This document shows, in pieces, positions 1-8,728 of a stretch of 64,000 nt of DNA. This stretch comes from an uncultured Psychroflexus sp. Its GTDB lineage: Bacteria; Bacteroidota; Bacteroidia; Flavobacteriales; Flavobacteriaceae. A program made the position numbers and the translations under genes. The notes under the pieces are model-generated. The model did no database searches. It had not been told where the DNA came from and saw only the letters and a list, made by a program, of their open reading frames with translations. The stretch covers positions 1 to 64,000 of the forward strand of contig CAJXVZ010000001.1 in the NCBI GenBank assembly GCA_913062845.1, in the 5' to 3' direction. Position 1 is the first letter of the stretch; each line of letters opens with the position of its first letter.

Positions 1-2
1 GC

Positions 3-1280
3 GACCCCACCTGGGTTACCGAAGCTATTGGCGGTATGTTTAGCGATGGTAGAACAAAAGTCACCAAAACATCTTTCCGTTTCTTAAATACCTTATACAA
101 CTTAGGGCCATCTCCTGAACCTAACATGACTGTGCTTTGGTCTGATGATCTACCTGAAAATTTCAAGAACTTCTGTTCAAAAGTGGCCATCGAGACCTCT
201 TCCATCCAATTTGAAAATGATGCTTTAATGCGCAAATCCAGAGGTTCTGACGACTACGGTATAGCCTGTTGTGTATCTCACCAGGATCTTGGAAAATCCA
301 TTCAGTTCTTTGGCGCGAGAACCAATTTAGCCAAAACACTGCTTTTAGCCATAAACGGTGGTCGTTGTGAATTGACTGGTAAGAAAATCTTTGATGGTGT
401 TCCGGAATACAAGGATGAATATTTGGATTATGACACGGTCATGACCAATTTCAAAATTGCCATGCAGGAAATTGCCCGTGTTTACAATGATACGATGAAC
501 ATCATTCATTATATGCACGACAAGTATTACTATGAAAAAGCGCAAATGGCATTGATTGATACCAATCCCAATGTTGATATTGCTTATGGTATTGCCGGTT
601 TGTCTATCGTAGCAGATTCGCTTTCAGCCATAAAATACGCTAAAGTCAAACCGATTAGAAATGAAGAAGGTTTAACTATAGACTTCAAAATTGAAGGTGA
701 ATTTCCAAAATACGGAAACGATGATGACCGCGTAGATTCCTTAGCGGCTAAAGCTGTTGCAGATTTCAATTACGAATTACAACAATTGCCGGTTTACAAA
801 AATGCAAAACCTACGCTTTCTGTTTTGACCATTACTTCAAATGTAGTCTATGGCAAAAAAACAGGAGCAACTCCTGATGGCCGTGCTTTGGGCGTGCCTT
901 TTGCACCTGGAGCGAACCCTATGCACGGTCGTGATGAAATGGGAGCAATCGCTTCTTTGAACTCTGTGGCCAAAATAGATTATGAAACTGCTCAAGACGG
1001 CATTTCTAATACCTTTTCTATTGTACCTAAATCTCTGGGTAATACATTAGAAACCAGAATAGAAAACCTGACCAGTATTTTAGATGGGTATTTTCATCAA
1101 AATGCTATGCACGTTAACATCAATGTACTGGACAAAGAAACCCTACTTGATGCGATGGAAAGACCGGAAGAATATCCGCAGTTAACGATCAGGGTATCCG
1201 GTTATGCGGTGATATTTACCAGATTGACCAAAGAACAGCAACTTGAAGTGATTTCAAGATCGTTTCACGAATCCATGTAA
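3..1280 (+). CDS. pflB: Formate acetyltransferase (pyruvate formate-lyase), C-terminal part, 5' end off the window
   Basis: Converts pyruvate and CoA to acetyl-CoA and formate under anoxic conditions, in the cytoplasm. The reading frame is open from base 3 and encodes the PFL sequence [11 protein letters not shown] before the first internal ATG at 36, so the gene is truncated by the window edge, not started at 36. The active-site cysteine pair (IACCVS) is encoded at 267-272. The glycyl-radical site (RVSGYAV) has its Gly codon at 1200-1202, close to the C-terminus as in the family. The motifs [11 protein letters not shown]-like, [11 protein letters not shown] and GANPMHGRD are also present. 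The activase gene and OFA-type transporters follow on the same strand, which fits a formate-producing fermentation cluster. The N-terminal part cannot be judged here. Confidence 0.97.
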   Translation, partial: DPTWVTEAIGGMFSDGRTKVTKTSFRFLNTLYNLGPSPEPNMTVLWSDDLPENFKNFCSKVAIETSSIQFENDALMRKSRGSDDYGIACCVSHQDLGKSIQFFGARTNLAKTLLLAINGGRCELTGKKIFDGVPEYKDEYLDYDTVMTNFKIAMQEIARVYNDTMNIIHYMHDKYYYEKAQMALIDTNPNVDIAYGIAGLSIVADSLSAIKYAKVKPIRNEEGLTIDFKIEGEFPKYGNDDDRVDSLAAKAVADFNYELQQLPVYKNAKPTLSVLTITSNVVYGKKTGATPDGRALGVPFAPGANPMHGRDEMGAIASLNSVAKIDYETAQDGISNTFSIVPKSLGNTLETRIENLTSILDGYFHQNAMHVNINVLDKETLLDAMERPEEYPQLTIRVSGYAVIFTRLTKEQQLEVISRSFHESM

Positions 1281-1291
1281 ATTTAACTTAG

Positions 1292-1340
1292 CTTCGCCTG
1301 CCAACCTGCTCGAAAGAGTTCAAGGCAGGCGAAGTATTTT
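1292..1340 (+). terminator. Inverted repeat after pflB, possible terminator or repeat hairpin
   Basis: Perfect 11-bp arms CTTCGCCTGCC (1292-1302) and GGCAGGCGAAG (1324-1334) are separated by 21 bases and followed by TATTTTTAA. The long loop is unusual for an intrinsic terminator. GC-rich hairpins of this kind also occur as dispersed repeats, so the terminator role is an inference. Confidence 0.5.
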
Positions 1341-1413
1341 TAAGCCAGGCATAACAATATTTCTAAATTTTAAGCTTATCAAAACAGCAGATAACATATT
1401 AAACGTTCACTCG

Positions 1414-2127
1414 TTGGAATCCTTTGGCACCCATGACGGTCCCGGAATCCGGTTTGTGATTTTTTTGCAAGGCTGTAAACTGAAATGCCTGTATTGTCAC
1501 AACCCGGATACCATTGCCATGGAAGGCGGAAAAGAATACACAACCGATGCACTGTTTGAAAAAATCATTAAAGCCAAACCTTACTTTGGCAAAAAAGGTG
1601 GTGTAACCGTCTCGGGCGGTGAGCCATTATTGCAGGCTAAAGCACTCATTCCTTTATTCAGAAAGTTAAAAGAAGCAGGAATTCATACCGCTTTAGATAC
1701 AAATGGCAGGATTCTTAACCATTTTGGAAAAACCCTGATGGATAAATACACCGACCTGGTGATGCTGGATGTTAAACACATGACCGAAGAAGGTTACCAG
1801 CATATCACCGGCATGAAAAATAACCAGACGACTTTCAATTTTTCCAATTACAGGGAAAAAAGTAAAAAAACCATGTGGTTACGCTATGTTTTAATTCCCG
1901 GATTGACAGACCATCCGGAATTACTTCTAAAACTTGGTAAACACTTCAAGGACTATGAAAGCATTGAAAAAATAGAGATCCAACCTTATCATAAACTTGG
2001 TGTGCACAAATGGGAAGCATTGGGCTGGGAATACCAATTGAAAGACGCCAGAGAAAACACCAAAGAAGAGTTGGACAAAGCCCAGTCTATACTTAGACCC
2101 TATTTTAAAGAAATCTCAGTTAACTAA
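1414..2127 (+). CDS. pflA: Pyruvate formate-lyase activating enzyme (radical SAM)
   Basis: Installs the glycyl radical on PFL using S-adenosylmethionine and a [4Fe-4S] cluster. The cluster motif CX3CX2C (CKLKCLYC) starts at codon 21 of the frame given here. The family signature GTHDGPGIRF precedes it, and GGVTVSGGEPLLQ (SAM-binding GGE) and a DVKHM motif follow. The start is uncertain. Between pflB and this gene there is no ATG or GTG in any frame, and TTG at 1414 is the only common start codon, but it would remove the strand normally written as M(I/L)xVHS. The frame reads LNVHS back to an ATA codon at 1396, which is where homologues usually begin. It lies 133 bp after pflB and 10 bp before the first OFA transporter, suggesting co-transcription. 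Confidence 0.93.
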   Translation: MESFGTHDGPGIRFVIFLQGCKLKCLYCHNPDTIAMEGGKEYTTDALFEKIIKAKPYFGKKGGVTVSGGEPLLQAKALIPLFRKLKEAGIHTALDTNGRILNHFGKTLMDKYTDLVMLDVKHMTEEGYQHITGMKNNQTTFNFSNYREKSKKTMWLRYVLIPGLTDHPELLLKLGKHFKDYESIEKIEIQPYHKLGVHKWEALGWEYQLKDARENTKEELDKAQSILRPYFKEISVN

Positions 2128-2137
2128 AATCTGCACT

Positions 2138-3388
2138 ATGACCACTCCAAAACTCAAAAACCGTTGGCTGATCGCCTTATCAGCAATAGGAATTCATATT
2201 TCTATTGGTTCTGTATATGCTTATTCTGTCATGACAAATCCTGTAAAGGGTATATTTGATGTAGAAGGCAGCACTATAAAATGGGCTTTTAAAATTGCCA
2301 TTTTATTTTTAGGTTTTTCTGCTGCTTTTTTGGGTCCCTGGGTTGAAAAAGTCGGCCCGAGAGTAAGTGGAACAGCTGCAGGTATTTTATATGGCGTAGG
2401 GATTTTAGGCTCGGGTGTAGCTGTTCAAATAGAATCTTTAATTTTATTTTATGCCTGTTACGGTGTGATTGGTGGTATTGGATTGGGATTAGGATACATT
2501 ACGCCCGTTAGTACGCTTGTAAAATGGTTTCCTGACAAACGTGGTTTAGCCACAGGTATGGCTATCATGGGGTTTGGTTTATCAGCATTGATCTTTGGAC
2601 CTGTAATGCAATATTTATTTGATGGCGTTGGCGTTACTAATGCATTTTACATTCTAGGCGTCGTTTATCTGGTCTTGATTTTGTCTTCAGCAAGATATAT
2701 TGAAAGACCTCCTGTTGGCTACGCTCCACAAGGATTTGACAAATCTGCTTCAAAAACCATTAAGGAAGACATCTCAAACATCACCGCAAAAGAGGCTTTT
2801 CACTCTCGCCGTTTTTATTACATCTGGATCATGATGTTTATCAACATCAGTTGTGGTATTGCTATCATTTCTGCAGCAAGTCCATTAATGCAGGAAAAGC
2901 TGGACTATACGCCGATGGAAGCTGCAGCTGTTGTGGGACTGATTGGTGTATTTAATGGATTAGGGCGTTTGCTTTGGTCTGGTTTATCAGATTATTTAGG
3001 AAGACCAAATACATATGTACTGTTTTTTGCCTTTCAGATTCTGGCTTTTTACTTTTTGCCACAAATCAGAACAGAGCTCATCTTTCTGACAATTTTATTT
3101 ACCGTAATCACGATGTACGGAGGTGGTTTTGCTACCTTACCGGCTTTTCTTGGAGATTTGTTTGGCACTAAACAACTTGGGGCTATTCATGGCTTGGTTT
3201 TAGCGAGCTGGGCATTGGCAGGTGTAGCAGGTCCCACCATTTATGATGTTGTAAAGCAAACTACAGGTTCACTGGACATTACCCTAAAGGTATTTTCAGG
3301 ATTATTTGTTTTGGCTTTCATCATTTCCTTGCTAATGAAACATTCTGTTAATTCGGCGTATAAACTAAAGAACGAGGCGCTGGCTTAA
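2138..3388 (+). CDS. OFA-family MFS transporter, likely formate/oxalate-type carrier, copy 1
   Basis: A 416-residue inner-membrane protein with about 12 hydrophobic segments and the MFS loop signature VKWFPDKRGLATGMAIMGFG between the first segments. The N-terminus (NRWLIALSAIGIHISIGSVYAYSV) and the stretch GYITPVS are typical of the oxalate/formate antiporter (OFA) family. The family exchanges or exports small carboxylates. Formate is inferred only from position directly after pflB-pflA. The ATG at 2138 is 10 bp past the pflA stop. It is followed by a close paralogue, so the pair looks like a tandem duplication. Confidence 0.85.
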   Translation: MTTPKLKNRWLIALSAIGIHISIGSVYAYSVMTNPVKGIFDVEGSTIKWAFKIAILFLGFSAAFLGPWVEKVGPRVSGTAAGILYGVGILGSGVAVQIESLILFYACYGVIGGIGLGLGYITPVSTLVKWFPDKRGLATGMAIMGFGLSALIFGPVMQYLFDGVGVTNAFYILGVVYLVLILSSARYIERPPVGYAPQGFDKSASKTIKEDISNITAKEAFHSRRFYYIWIMMFINISCGIAIISAASPLMQEKLDYTPMEAAAVVGLIGVFNGLGRLLWSGLSDYLGRPNTYVLFFAFQILAFYFLPQIRTELIFLTILFTVITMYGGGFATLPAFLGDLFGTKQLGAIHGLVLASWALAGVAGPTIYDVVKQTTGSLDITLKVFSGLFVLAFIISLLMKHSVNSAYKLKNEALA

Positions 3389-3483
3389 TTAATTCTTAAA
3401 AAAATCATTTCTATAAACGTAAAGGTTACTTAATATTTAGTAATCTTTGCATAATATATTTTTATACATAAAAATCAAAATAA

Positions 3484-4728
3484 ATGAAGAACAGGTGGTT
3501 AATGATATTGTGCGCCATAGGCATACACATCTCAATAGGTTCAGTTTATGCCTTCTCTGTCATTACGGATCCGGTTAAAGCCATATTTGGTGTTGAATCT
3601 ACTACGGTAAAATGGGCTTTTCAGATTACTATTTTTACGATGGGGCTTTCTGCAGCATTTCTAGGTGAGTGGGTTAATAAAATCGGACCAAAAAAAAGTA
3701 CAACTTTAGCTGGGATTTGTTATGGTGTTGGTATTGCAGGTACAGGTCTTGCAATACATTTAGAGTCTTTGGCTTTGTTTTTTATTAGCTACGGCGTCAT
3801 TGCAGGTATCGGTCTTGGTGTAGGTTATATCACACCTGTAAGTGTTTTGGTCAAATGGTTTCCTGACCGCAGAGGTCTGGCCGTTGGCATTGTTGTGATG
3901 GCCTTTGGTTTATCGTCTTTGATTTTTGGTCCGTTAATGCAATTCATGTTTGAAAATATTTCCATTTCAACTACTTTTTTCATTTTAAGTGCTATCTATT
4001 TTATACTTATAATGCTATCGGCGTCATATATTGAAAATCCACCTGAAGCATATCTACCTAAAGGTTATCAACCTGATGTAAAAGACACAAAAACTTTTTC
4101 TCTGACTGAAATCACAGGTAAAGAAGCGCTGAGGGAAAAAAGATTTTACCTGATCTGGTTTATGATGTTCATCAATATCAGTTGTGGTATTGCTTTAATC
4201 TCAGAGGCCAGTCAGATCGCTCAGCAACAACTGGATTATACACCAATGCAAGCGGCGGGTATAGTTGGTTTGATTGGCGCCTTTAATGGTCTGGGCAGAT
4301 TATTCTGGTCTGCTTTTTCTGATTATTTTGGTCGACCTCTCACCTTCATTATCTTTTTTGTCATAGAAATTTTTGCATTCTTCTTTTTGGCTCAAATAGG
4401 AATAGCGGCAGTTTTCATTGGGGTACTGATGTTAATTATCAGTGTTTTCGGAGGAGCTTTTGCAACTTTACCGGCTTTTTTAAGCGACCTCTTTGGCAAT
4501 AAACAATTGGGAACAATTCTTGGCATGGTGCTGATCTCAAAAGGCTTCGCCGGTATTTTTGGCCCAAGTCTTTACAATTACGTCATGGCAGAGACCGGTT
4601 CACTGGATATTACCTTGAAAGTATTTTCCGGGCTTTTTGTGATTGCTTTGTTGCTGTCATTATTAATGAAACGTTCTGTCGGTAAAGCTTACAAAGAAAA
4701 AATTGAGCTTAACTCAACATCAGTATAG
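3484..4728 (+). CDS. OFA-family MFS transporter, copy 2
   Basis: A 414-residue paralogue of the preceding gene, colinear along its whole length and identical over long stretches (IGIHISIGSVYA, WFMMFINISCGIA versus IWIMMFINISCGIA, GSLDITLKVFSGLFV). It has 12 predicted membrane segments and the MFS loop VKWFPDRRGLAVGIVVMAFG. The 95-bp gap before it is AT-rich and may hold its own promoter. Near-matches to the TAnnTTTG box occur around 3438-3448, but none is perfect. Substrate unknown. Carriage of formate, lactate or another monocarboxylate would fit the pfl context. Convergent with the next gene, with only 6 bp between stops. Confidence 0.85.
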   Translation: MKNRWLMILCAIGIHISIGSVYAFSVITDPVKAIFGVESTTVKWAFQITIFTMGLSAAFLGEWVNKIGPKKSTTLAGICYGVGIAGTGLAIHLESLALFFISYGVIAGIGLGVGYITPVSVLVKWFPDRRGLAVGIVVMAFGLSSLIFGPLMQFMFENISISTTFFILSAIYFILIMLSASYIENPPEAYLPKGYQPDVKDTKTFSLTEITGKEALREKRFYLIWFMMFINISCGIALISEASQIAQQQLDYTPMQAAGIVGLIGAFNGLGRLFWSAFSDYFGRPLTFIIFFVIEIFAFFFLAQIGIAAVFIGVLMLIISVFGGAFATLPAFLSDLFGNKQLGTILGMVLISKGFAGIFGPSLYNYVMAETGSLDITLKVFSGLFVIALLLSLLMKRSVGKAYKEKIELNSTSV

Positions 4729-4734
4729 TTTAGG

Positions 4735-5424
4735 CTAAAAGGTCTCAGGGTAGCTTATTCTTGAAACTTTTGCTGTGGCGATTGTATCTGTTTGATCTAC
4801 AAAGTACCAGTTTAAGGCTACCGGCACTCTGTTCACCGTAATGTACTTATCGTAATGAACTGTCGCTTCATTAAATGGTGGTTCGGAAATATTAGTTTTG
4901 TAAGTTACGTTTTGAAGAATATCAGTTAACGGATGTGTAGAGATATTAAATGTTGAAGAATTTACCGATGTTTCAAAAACAGCATGATTAAAATTGTCCT
5001 GATCAGAAGTCTGTTTTTCAAATTTGTCTTCATTAAGCCAAAACCCCATACCGTATAAAGTTGCCAAGTGGTATAACTTTTTATCTAACTCTGAATTCAG
5101 ATTGTTTCTATGAACTATCCGGTCAGTATTGGAATCCAGAAATCTCGCTTTAGACCCATCTGTTTTTAAGGTAACAAATCCGTTAAAGAATATTTCATCG
5201 GTCATTGAGATTTCAAGATTGAATTTGACCTGATTTTCTTCTTTAAATTTACTGGCATTATGTGCTCTTAAAATATTCTGCAAATGCTTTTCACTTTCAC
5301 TTTGCTTATGAACAACATCATTTTCAATTTTCAGGTCCTCATTCTCCTTCTTATCAGATTTGCAAGCCACAAAGCTGATGAAAAAAAATAAAGCTGTCGT
5401 TTTTAAAATATAGGAATTCATCAC
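4735..5424 (-). CDS. Unknown lipoprotein, 229 aa
   Basis: The N-terminus has a hydrophobic signal segment ending in a lipobox (SFVAC, Cys near residue 21) followed by KSDKKENED, so it is probably an envelope lipoprotein. The rest (HLQNILRAHNASKFKEENQVKFNLEI, then alternating strands) resembles in outline the small Bacteroidota lipoproteins with a LolA-like fold such as DUF6503. This is a loose resemblance, not a firm family call. It is a single gene, convergent with the OFA transporter and divergent from the next secreted protein. Confidence 0.7.
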   Translation of the reverse strand: MMNSYILKTTALFFFISFVACKSDKKENEDLKIENDVVHKQSESEKHLQNILRAHNASKFKEENQVKFNLEISMTDEIFFNGFVTLKTDGSKARFLDSNTDRIVHRNNLNSELDKKLYHLATLYGMGFWLNEDKFEKQTSDQDNFNHAVFETSVNSSTFNISTHPLTDILQNVTYKTNISEPPFNEATVHYDKYITVNRVPVALNWYFVDQTDTIATAKVSRISYPETF

Positions 5425-5553
5425 AAAAATTTTTGTAAAATTAGCGAAATAGATTTATGCGCCAAATCGATCATCATTGAATAAAATAGCAGAAAATATT
5501 TCGATATTATTGTAGTTGAATATATTTAAACCTTGAATTCAGAAATAAATCAA

Positions 5554-6336
5554 ATGTTTAAAAAACTTTTCATTCTTACTGTGCTTATATTAACTACCAA
5601 AGTTTTTGCACAATCTGAAAACATTGAAATAAAAACTAAAAACCTCAAAAAAGCCAACTATCTCAAGGTCAACGATTTTTATTTAACGCATCACCTCTAC
5701 ATCGATATGTTTTTAAGAGAAAATCTATATCCTGAAGCAACCATAGCTGATGTTGATGCCACCATAAAAGCGATAAAGACCTATGTATCCGAAGAAAGTA
5801 GTCTTGATATAGAAATAGACAAACCGGGAAAAAGAAATTATCTCATAAGGATTGCAGTCATTAAGAAGGAAAATACTCCTGATATTTTGGTGGTTTTCAC
5901 AAACTGGGATGCGAAGGATAAACATTTTGAAAAGAAAATTTCAATCGAAAACGATTCTTACACCAGGTGGTATTATCTCGTGGATGATAAAATGACTTAC
6001 AGAAAAGATATATCCGATAAAAATGACTATTCTGAAATGTCGAAATCAGATTTGGCCAATGCTTATTTATTTGATGAAATAAAAGAAAACGACGATCAGG
6101 TAGAAAAACTCATTGAAGAAAATTTAGTGGATAATGACCTCAGTATTACTGAAGAAATTTATTCAAACCTGATTTTGCTTAAGCTCTATATTCTTCAGGG
6201 TGTAGACAAAAACATAAAGGTCATGACCGAATACCTTGATGAAAAATTTAAGGAACATGAGTTAGATAAAGGCATTAATGGACTCAAAATGGCCTATAAA
6301 GCAACACTTTTTCAAAAACAGTTGATGGATAAGTGA
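5554..6336 (+). CDS. Unknown secreted protein, 260 aa
   Basis: Starts at ATG 5554, giving a clean signal peptide (MFKKLFILTVLILTTKVFAQ) with cleavage before SENIEIK. A TTG 21 bases upstream would add a charged stretch ahead of the signal and is less likely. The mature part is charged and mixed alpha/beta. The C-terminal third reads as a helical repeat-like region (LIEENLVDNDLSITEEIYSNLILLKLYILQG). No family recognised. It stands alone, with about 120 bp on each side. Confidence 0.65.
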   Translation: MFKKLFILTVLILTTKVFAQSENIEIKTKNLKKANYLKVNDFYLTHHLYIDMFLRENLYPEATIADVDATIKAIKTYVSEESSLDIEIDKPGKRNYLIRIAVIKKENTPDILVVFTNWDAKDKHFEKKISIENDSYTRWYYLVDDKMTYRKDISDKNDYSEMSKSDLANAYLFDEIKENDDQVEKLIEENLVDNDLSITEEIYSNLILLKLYILQGVDKNIKVMTEYLDEKFKEHELDKGINGLKMAYKATLFQKQLMDK

Positions 6337-6421
6337 TTTATTTTCCGGTAGGTTATTTGTTTCATCGATCAAAAAACTAAAATAATGTATTTGCAGGTTT
6401 CCATAGCTTGAAGAAATACAC

Positions 6422-6429
6422 TAATTTTG
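6422..6429 (+). promoter_or_regulatory. Promoter -7 box of nusB
   Basis: TAATTTTG matches the Bacteroidota -7 consensus TAnnTTTG. It lies 26 bases before the nusB ATG, giving a leader of about 20 bases. No convincing TTG -33 element at standard spacing was seen. Confidence 0.45.
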
Positions 6430-6454
6430 GCGAAAATTTATAAAGTTCTACCTC

Positions 6455-7399
6455 ATGTTGACACGCCGACACATCAGGACCAAGGTTATGCAAAGCATCT
6501 ATGCTCTTAAGCATAGCAATTTGGATGGTTTAAAAAAAGAGGAAGCTTTCCTGAACAAAAGTATGCAGGATATGTTTGACCTCTTTATCGTAAACCTTAA
6601 CCTTATTACTCATATTCAAAAAAGAGCTAAGATTTTTTACGAACAAAGCCAAAAGAAATATTTTGCCAGTGAGGAAGAAAAATCGCCTAACCTAAAGTTT
6701 ATAAATAACAGGCTTATACACAAAATAAAGTCATCAAACGAACTCGATAAAATAAATCACAATAAAAAACTTGACGTCTGGGCATTTGATGATGAATATC
6801 CTGCCTTAATTTGGGAGGAACTAAAAAACAGCGATCTCTATAAAACTTACCTGGCCCAAGAAGAGGATTCTTTTGAAGCAGATAAGAAATTTGTTGTTGA
6901 TTGTTACAGTGAATTTATTGCTACAAATGACAAAATCTACGAGTATTTTGAAGATCATAAGCTGACATGGATAGACGACCTGCCGATAGTGAATACGAAT
7001 ATGGTAAGATTTCTTAAGCATATCCCTCATTATGCTAAAGAATTGAGATTCCCGGACCTTTTTAAAAACGATGACGACCATGAATTTGCTCTTGATTTAC
7101 TGCGCAAAACCATGCTTAATGAAAACGAGCTCAGTAAAGATGTTGTAAAAAACACCAAAAACTGGGAGAAAGACAGAATAGCAGACCTGGACTACATCAT
7201 GCTGATTATGGCCTGCACAGAATTGACAAGATTTTCTAGTATTCCTGTAAAAGTGACTATTAACGAGTACCTGGAAATTGCTAAAGACTATTCCACACCA
7301 AAAAGCAGCAACTTTATTAATGGTCTTTTAGATAAAATTGTAAAACAATATAAAACTGAAAAACGCCTTAATAAAAGTGGTAGAGGTTTGATAGAATAA
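6455..7399 (+). CDS. nusB: Transcription antitermination factor NusB (long Bacteroidota form)
   Basis: RNA-binding factor that acts with NusE/S10 in rRNA antitermination. The N-terminus MLTRRHIRTKVMQSIYAL is the NusB start signature. The C-terminal half holds the conserved helical bundle (DRIADLDYIMLIMACTEL, IPVKVTINEYLEIAKDYSTPKSSNFINGLLDKI). At 314 residues it is about twice the length of proteobacterial NusB because of an inserted helical, charged middle section. That length is usual in this phylum. Followed by DUF1573 and yajC, the standard Bacteroidota order. Its own TAATTTTG box lies upstream. Confidence 0.95.
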   Translation: MLTRRHIRTKVMQSIYALKHSNLDGLKKEEAFLNKSMQDMFDLFIVNLNLITHIQKRAKIFYEQSQKKYFASEEEKSPNLKFINNRLIHKIKSSNELDKINHNKKLDVWAFDDEYPALIWEELKNSDLYKTYLAQEEDSFEADKKFVVDCYSEFIATNDKIYEYFEDHKLTWIDDLPIVNTNMVRFLKHIPHYAKELRFPDLFKNDDDHEFALDLLRKTMLNENELSKDVVKNTKNWEKDRIADLDYIMLIMACTELTRFSSIPVKVTINEYLEIAKDYSTPKSSNFINGLLDKIVKQYKTEKRLNKSGRGLIE

Positions 7400-7418
7400 A
7401 TTAATTATGATATTTTTG
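7387..7418 (+). promoter_or_regulatory. Strong Bacteroidota-type promoter for DUF1573-yajC
   Basis: TTTG at 7387-7390 and TATTTTTG at 7411-7418 are separated by exactly 20 bases, a very good match to the phylum consensus TTTG-N(19-21)-TAnnTTTG. It overlaps the end of nusB. Transcription should begin near 7422, which excludes the upstream ATG at 7407 as a start and supports ATG 7440 for the next gene. Confidence 0.7.
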
Positions 7419-7439
7419 TGCAAAATTAAAATTAAGATT

Positions 7440-7931
7440 ATGAAAAAGCTATTATTATGTTTGATTGCTGCAGGCACAATGACATTTACTTCTTGTAAAG
7501 ACAATGCTGCAGACAAAGTTAAAGCAGAAAATGTTGAAGCAGCTTCTGAAAGAGATGCTCAGGAGGTGTATTATCCAACCATGGATTTCGAAGAAAAAAC
7601 ACATGATTTTGGAACAATCAATGAAGGAGATGTTGTTGAACACACCTTCACTTTCACAAACAATGGTAAAGCACCTTTAGTGATTACAAGTGCGAGAGGT
7701 AGCTGTGGTTGTACAGTACCTTCATGGACAAAAGAGCCAATTAAGCCAGGAGAAACCGGTGAAATGCTAGTAAAGTTTAACTCCAAAGGTAAACCTAACA
7801 CGCAAAACAAAACTGTAACCATTAAGGCTAACACAGAAAGCGGTACTGAAAGACTTCAGATAAAAGCTATGGTTACACCATCTGCAAACTCTAACACTGT
7901 AAATGCTAATTCAGCTATTAAAGTAAAATAA
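7440..7931 (+). CDS. DUF1573 domain lipoprotein
   Basis: A 163-residue protein starting at ATG 7440. The signal ends in a lipobox (MTFTSCKD), so it is probably lipid-anchored in the envelope. Residues about 45-140 form one immunoglobulin-like DUF1573 domain, with the family pattern FEEKTHDFGTINEGDVVEHTF, then FTNNGKAPLVI and RGSCGCTVP (the conserved CGC), and KPGETGEMLVKFNS. Function not established. The gene sits between nusB and yajC in many Bacteroidota. An ATG at 7407 in the same frame is rejected because it lies before the predicted transcription start and would bury the signal peptide. Confidence 0.9.
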   Translation: MKKLLLCLIAAGTMTFTSCKDNAADKVKAENVEAASERDAQEVYYPTMDFEEKTHDFGTINEGDVVEHTFTFTNNGKAPLVITSARGSCGCTVPSWTKEPIKPGETGEMLVKFNSKGKPNTQNKTVTIKANTESGTERLQIKAMVTPSANSNTVNANSAIKVK

Positions 7932-7938
7932 TTTATTG

Positions 7939-8235
7939 ATGGGAGATATAGGAAGCTTTTTGCCTATGATTCTGATTTTTGTGGTCATCTTTTTCTTTAT
8001 GATCAGACCACAAATGAAGAAACAAAAGGAAGAAAAAAAATTCGGTGAAAGTCTTAAGAAAGGAGACAAAATAGTCACCAAAAGTGGTTTACACGGCAAA
8101 GTTTTCGATTTCAGTGAAAAACTGGATGCTGTCATTATAGAGACAGGCGCCGGTAAGATGACTTTTGATAAGTCTGCAATTTCTTTGGAACTTTCCAAAA
8201 AACTGAATGAACCAAAAGAGAAAGCTAAATCATAA
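7939..8235 (+). CDS. yajC: Preprotein translocase subunit YajC
   Basis: A 98-residue single-pass membrane protein of the SecDF-YajC accessory complex. One membrane segment (about 5-25, FLPMILIFVVIFFFMIRPQ) is followed by the YajC signature MKKQKEEKKFGESLKKGDKIVTKSGLHGKV and the strand VIIETGAGKMTFDKSAI. Start taken at ATG 7939, directly preceded in frame by a TTG that is less likely. Only 7 bp after the DUF1573 stop, so the two are co-transcribed. A strong intrinsic terminator follows. Confidence 0.95.
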   Translation: MGDIGSFLPMILIFVVIFFFMIRPQMKKQKEEKKFGESLKKGDKIVTKSGLHGKVFDFSEKLDAVIIETGAGKMTFDKSAISLELSKKLNEPKEKAKS

Positions 8236-8255
8236 ATTTAAATCTATTACTATTT

Positions 8256-8285
8256 AAGCCAGGCAATTTGTCTGGCTTTTTTTTT
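8256..8285 (+). terminator. Intrinsic terminator after yajC
   Basis: Stem AAGCCAGGC (8256-8264) pairs with GTCTGGCTT (8270-8278), with one G-T pair and a 5-base loop. A run of T follows to 8285. It closes the nusB-DUF1573-yajC unit before crcB. Confidence 0.85.
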
Positions 8286-8318
8286 AGATTTTTTCCAACA
8301 CCTTTACTGATCAACACC

Positions 8319-8326
8319 TATATTTG
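8319..8326 (+). promoter_or_regulatory. Promoter -7 box of crcB
   Basis: TATATTTG, a perfect TAnnTTTG, ends 5 bases before the crcB ATG at 8332. The transcript would have almost no leader. No fluoride-riboswitch-like sequence fits in the 46 bp between terminator and start. Confidence 0.5.
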
Positions 8327-8331
8327 TATCT

Positions 8332-8706
8332 ATGGATGTTAAAAGCATAGGGATTGTTTTTTTAGGTGGAGGCTTAGGCAGTGTATTAAGATTTTTACTC
8401 AGCAAAAGTTTGAACCCTGTATTTTCAAATGCCATTGCAGGCACTCTCACTGTCAATGTAGTTGGTAGCTTGCTCATTGGCCTGCTCATAGGTTTTGAAA
8501 TAAAAAATATCCTGGAAAAACCACTTATGCTATTATTGGTCACCGGCTTTTGTGGTGGTTTTACAACCTTCTCTGCTTTTGCACTTGAAAATTACAATTT
8601 GATCAAATCCGGAGATTACCTACAGGCTATATTCTACACTTTAGCCAGCATATTTCTTGGATTATTATCCGTTGGATTAGGTTTTTTAATAGCCAAACAA
8701 TTTTAA
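8332..8706 (+). CDS. crcB: Fluoride ion channel CrcB/Fluc
   Basis: A 124-residue, four-segment membrane protein that exports fluoride as a dual-topology dimer. Diagnostic motifs are GGGLGSVLRFLLSK at the N-terminus, GTLTVNVVGSLLIG (the pore Asn region) and GFCGGFTTFSAFALE (the central Na+ and phenylalanine-box segment). Length is normal. It is a single copy, so it is probably a homodimer. It lies just behind the yajC terminator and has its own promoter box. Confidence 0.95.
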   Translation: MDVKSIGIVFLGGGLGSVLRFLLSKSLNPVFSNAIAGTLTVNVVGSLLIGLLIGFEIKNILEKPLMLLLVTGFCGGFTTFSAFALENYNLIKSGDYLQAIFYTLASIFLGLLSVGLGFLIAKQF

Positions 8707-8728
8707 TTTTTTCAAATAATAAAATGTT

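Noticed and set aside
8286-8331. Possible fluoride riboswitch before crcB
   Set aside because: Only 46 bp lie between the yajC terminator and the ATG, the promoter box takes most of it, and no riboswitch-like pseudoknot sequence is present.
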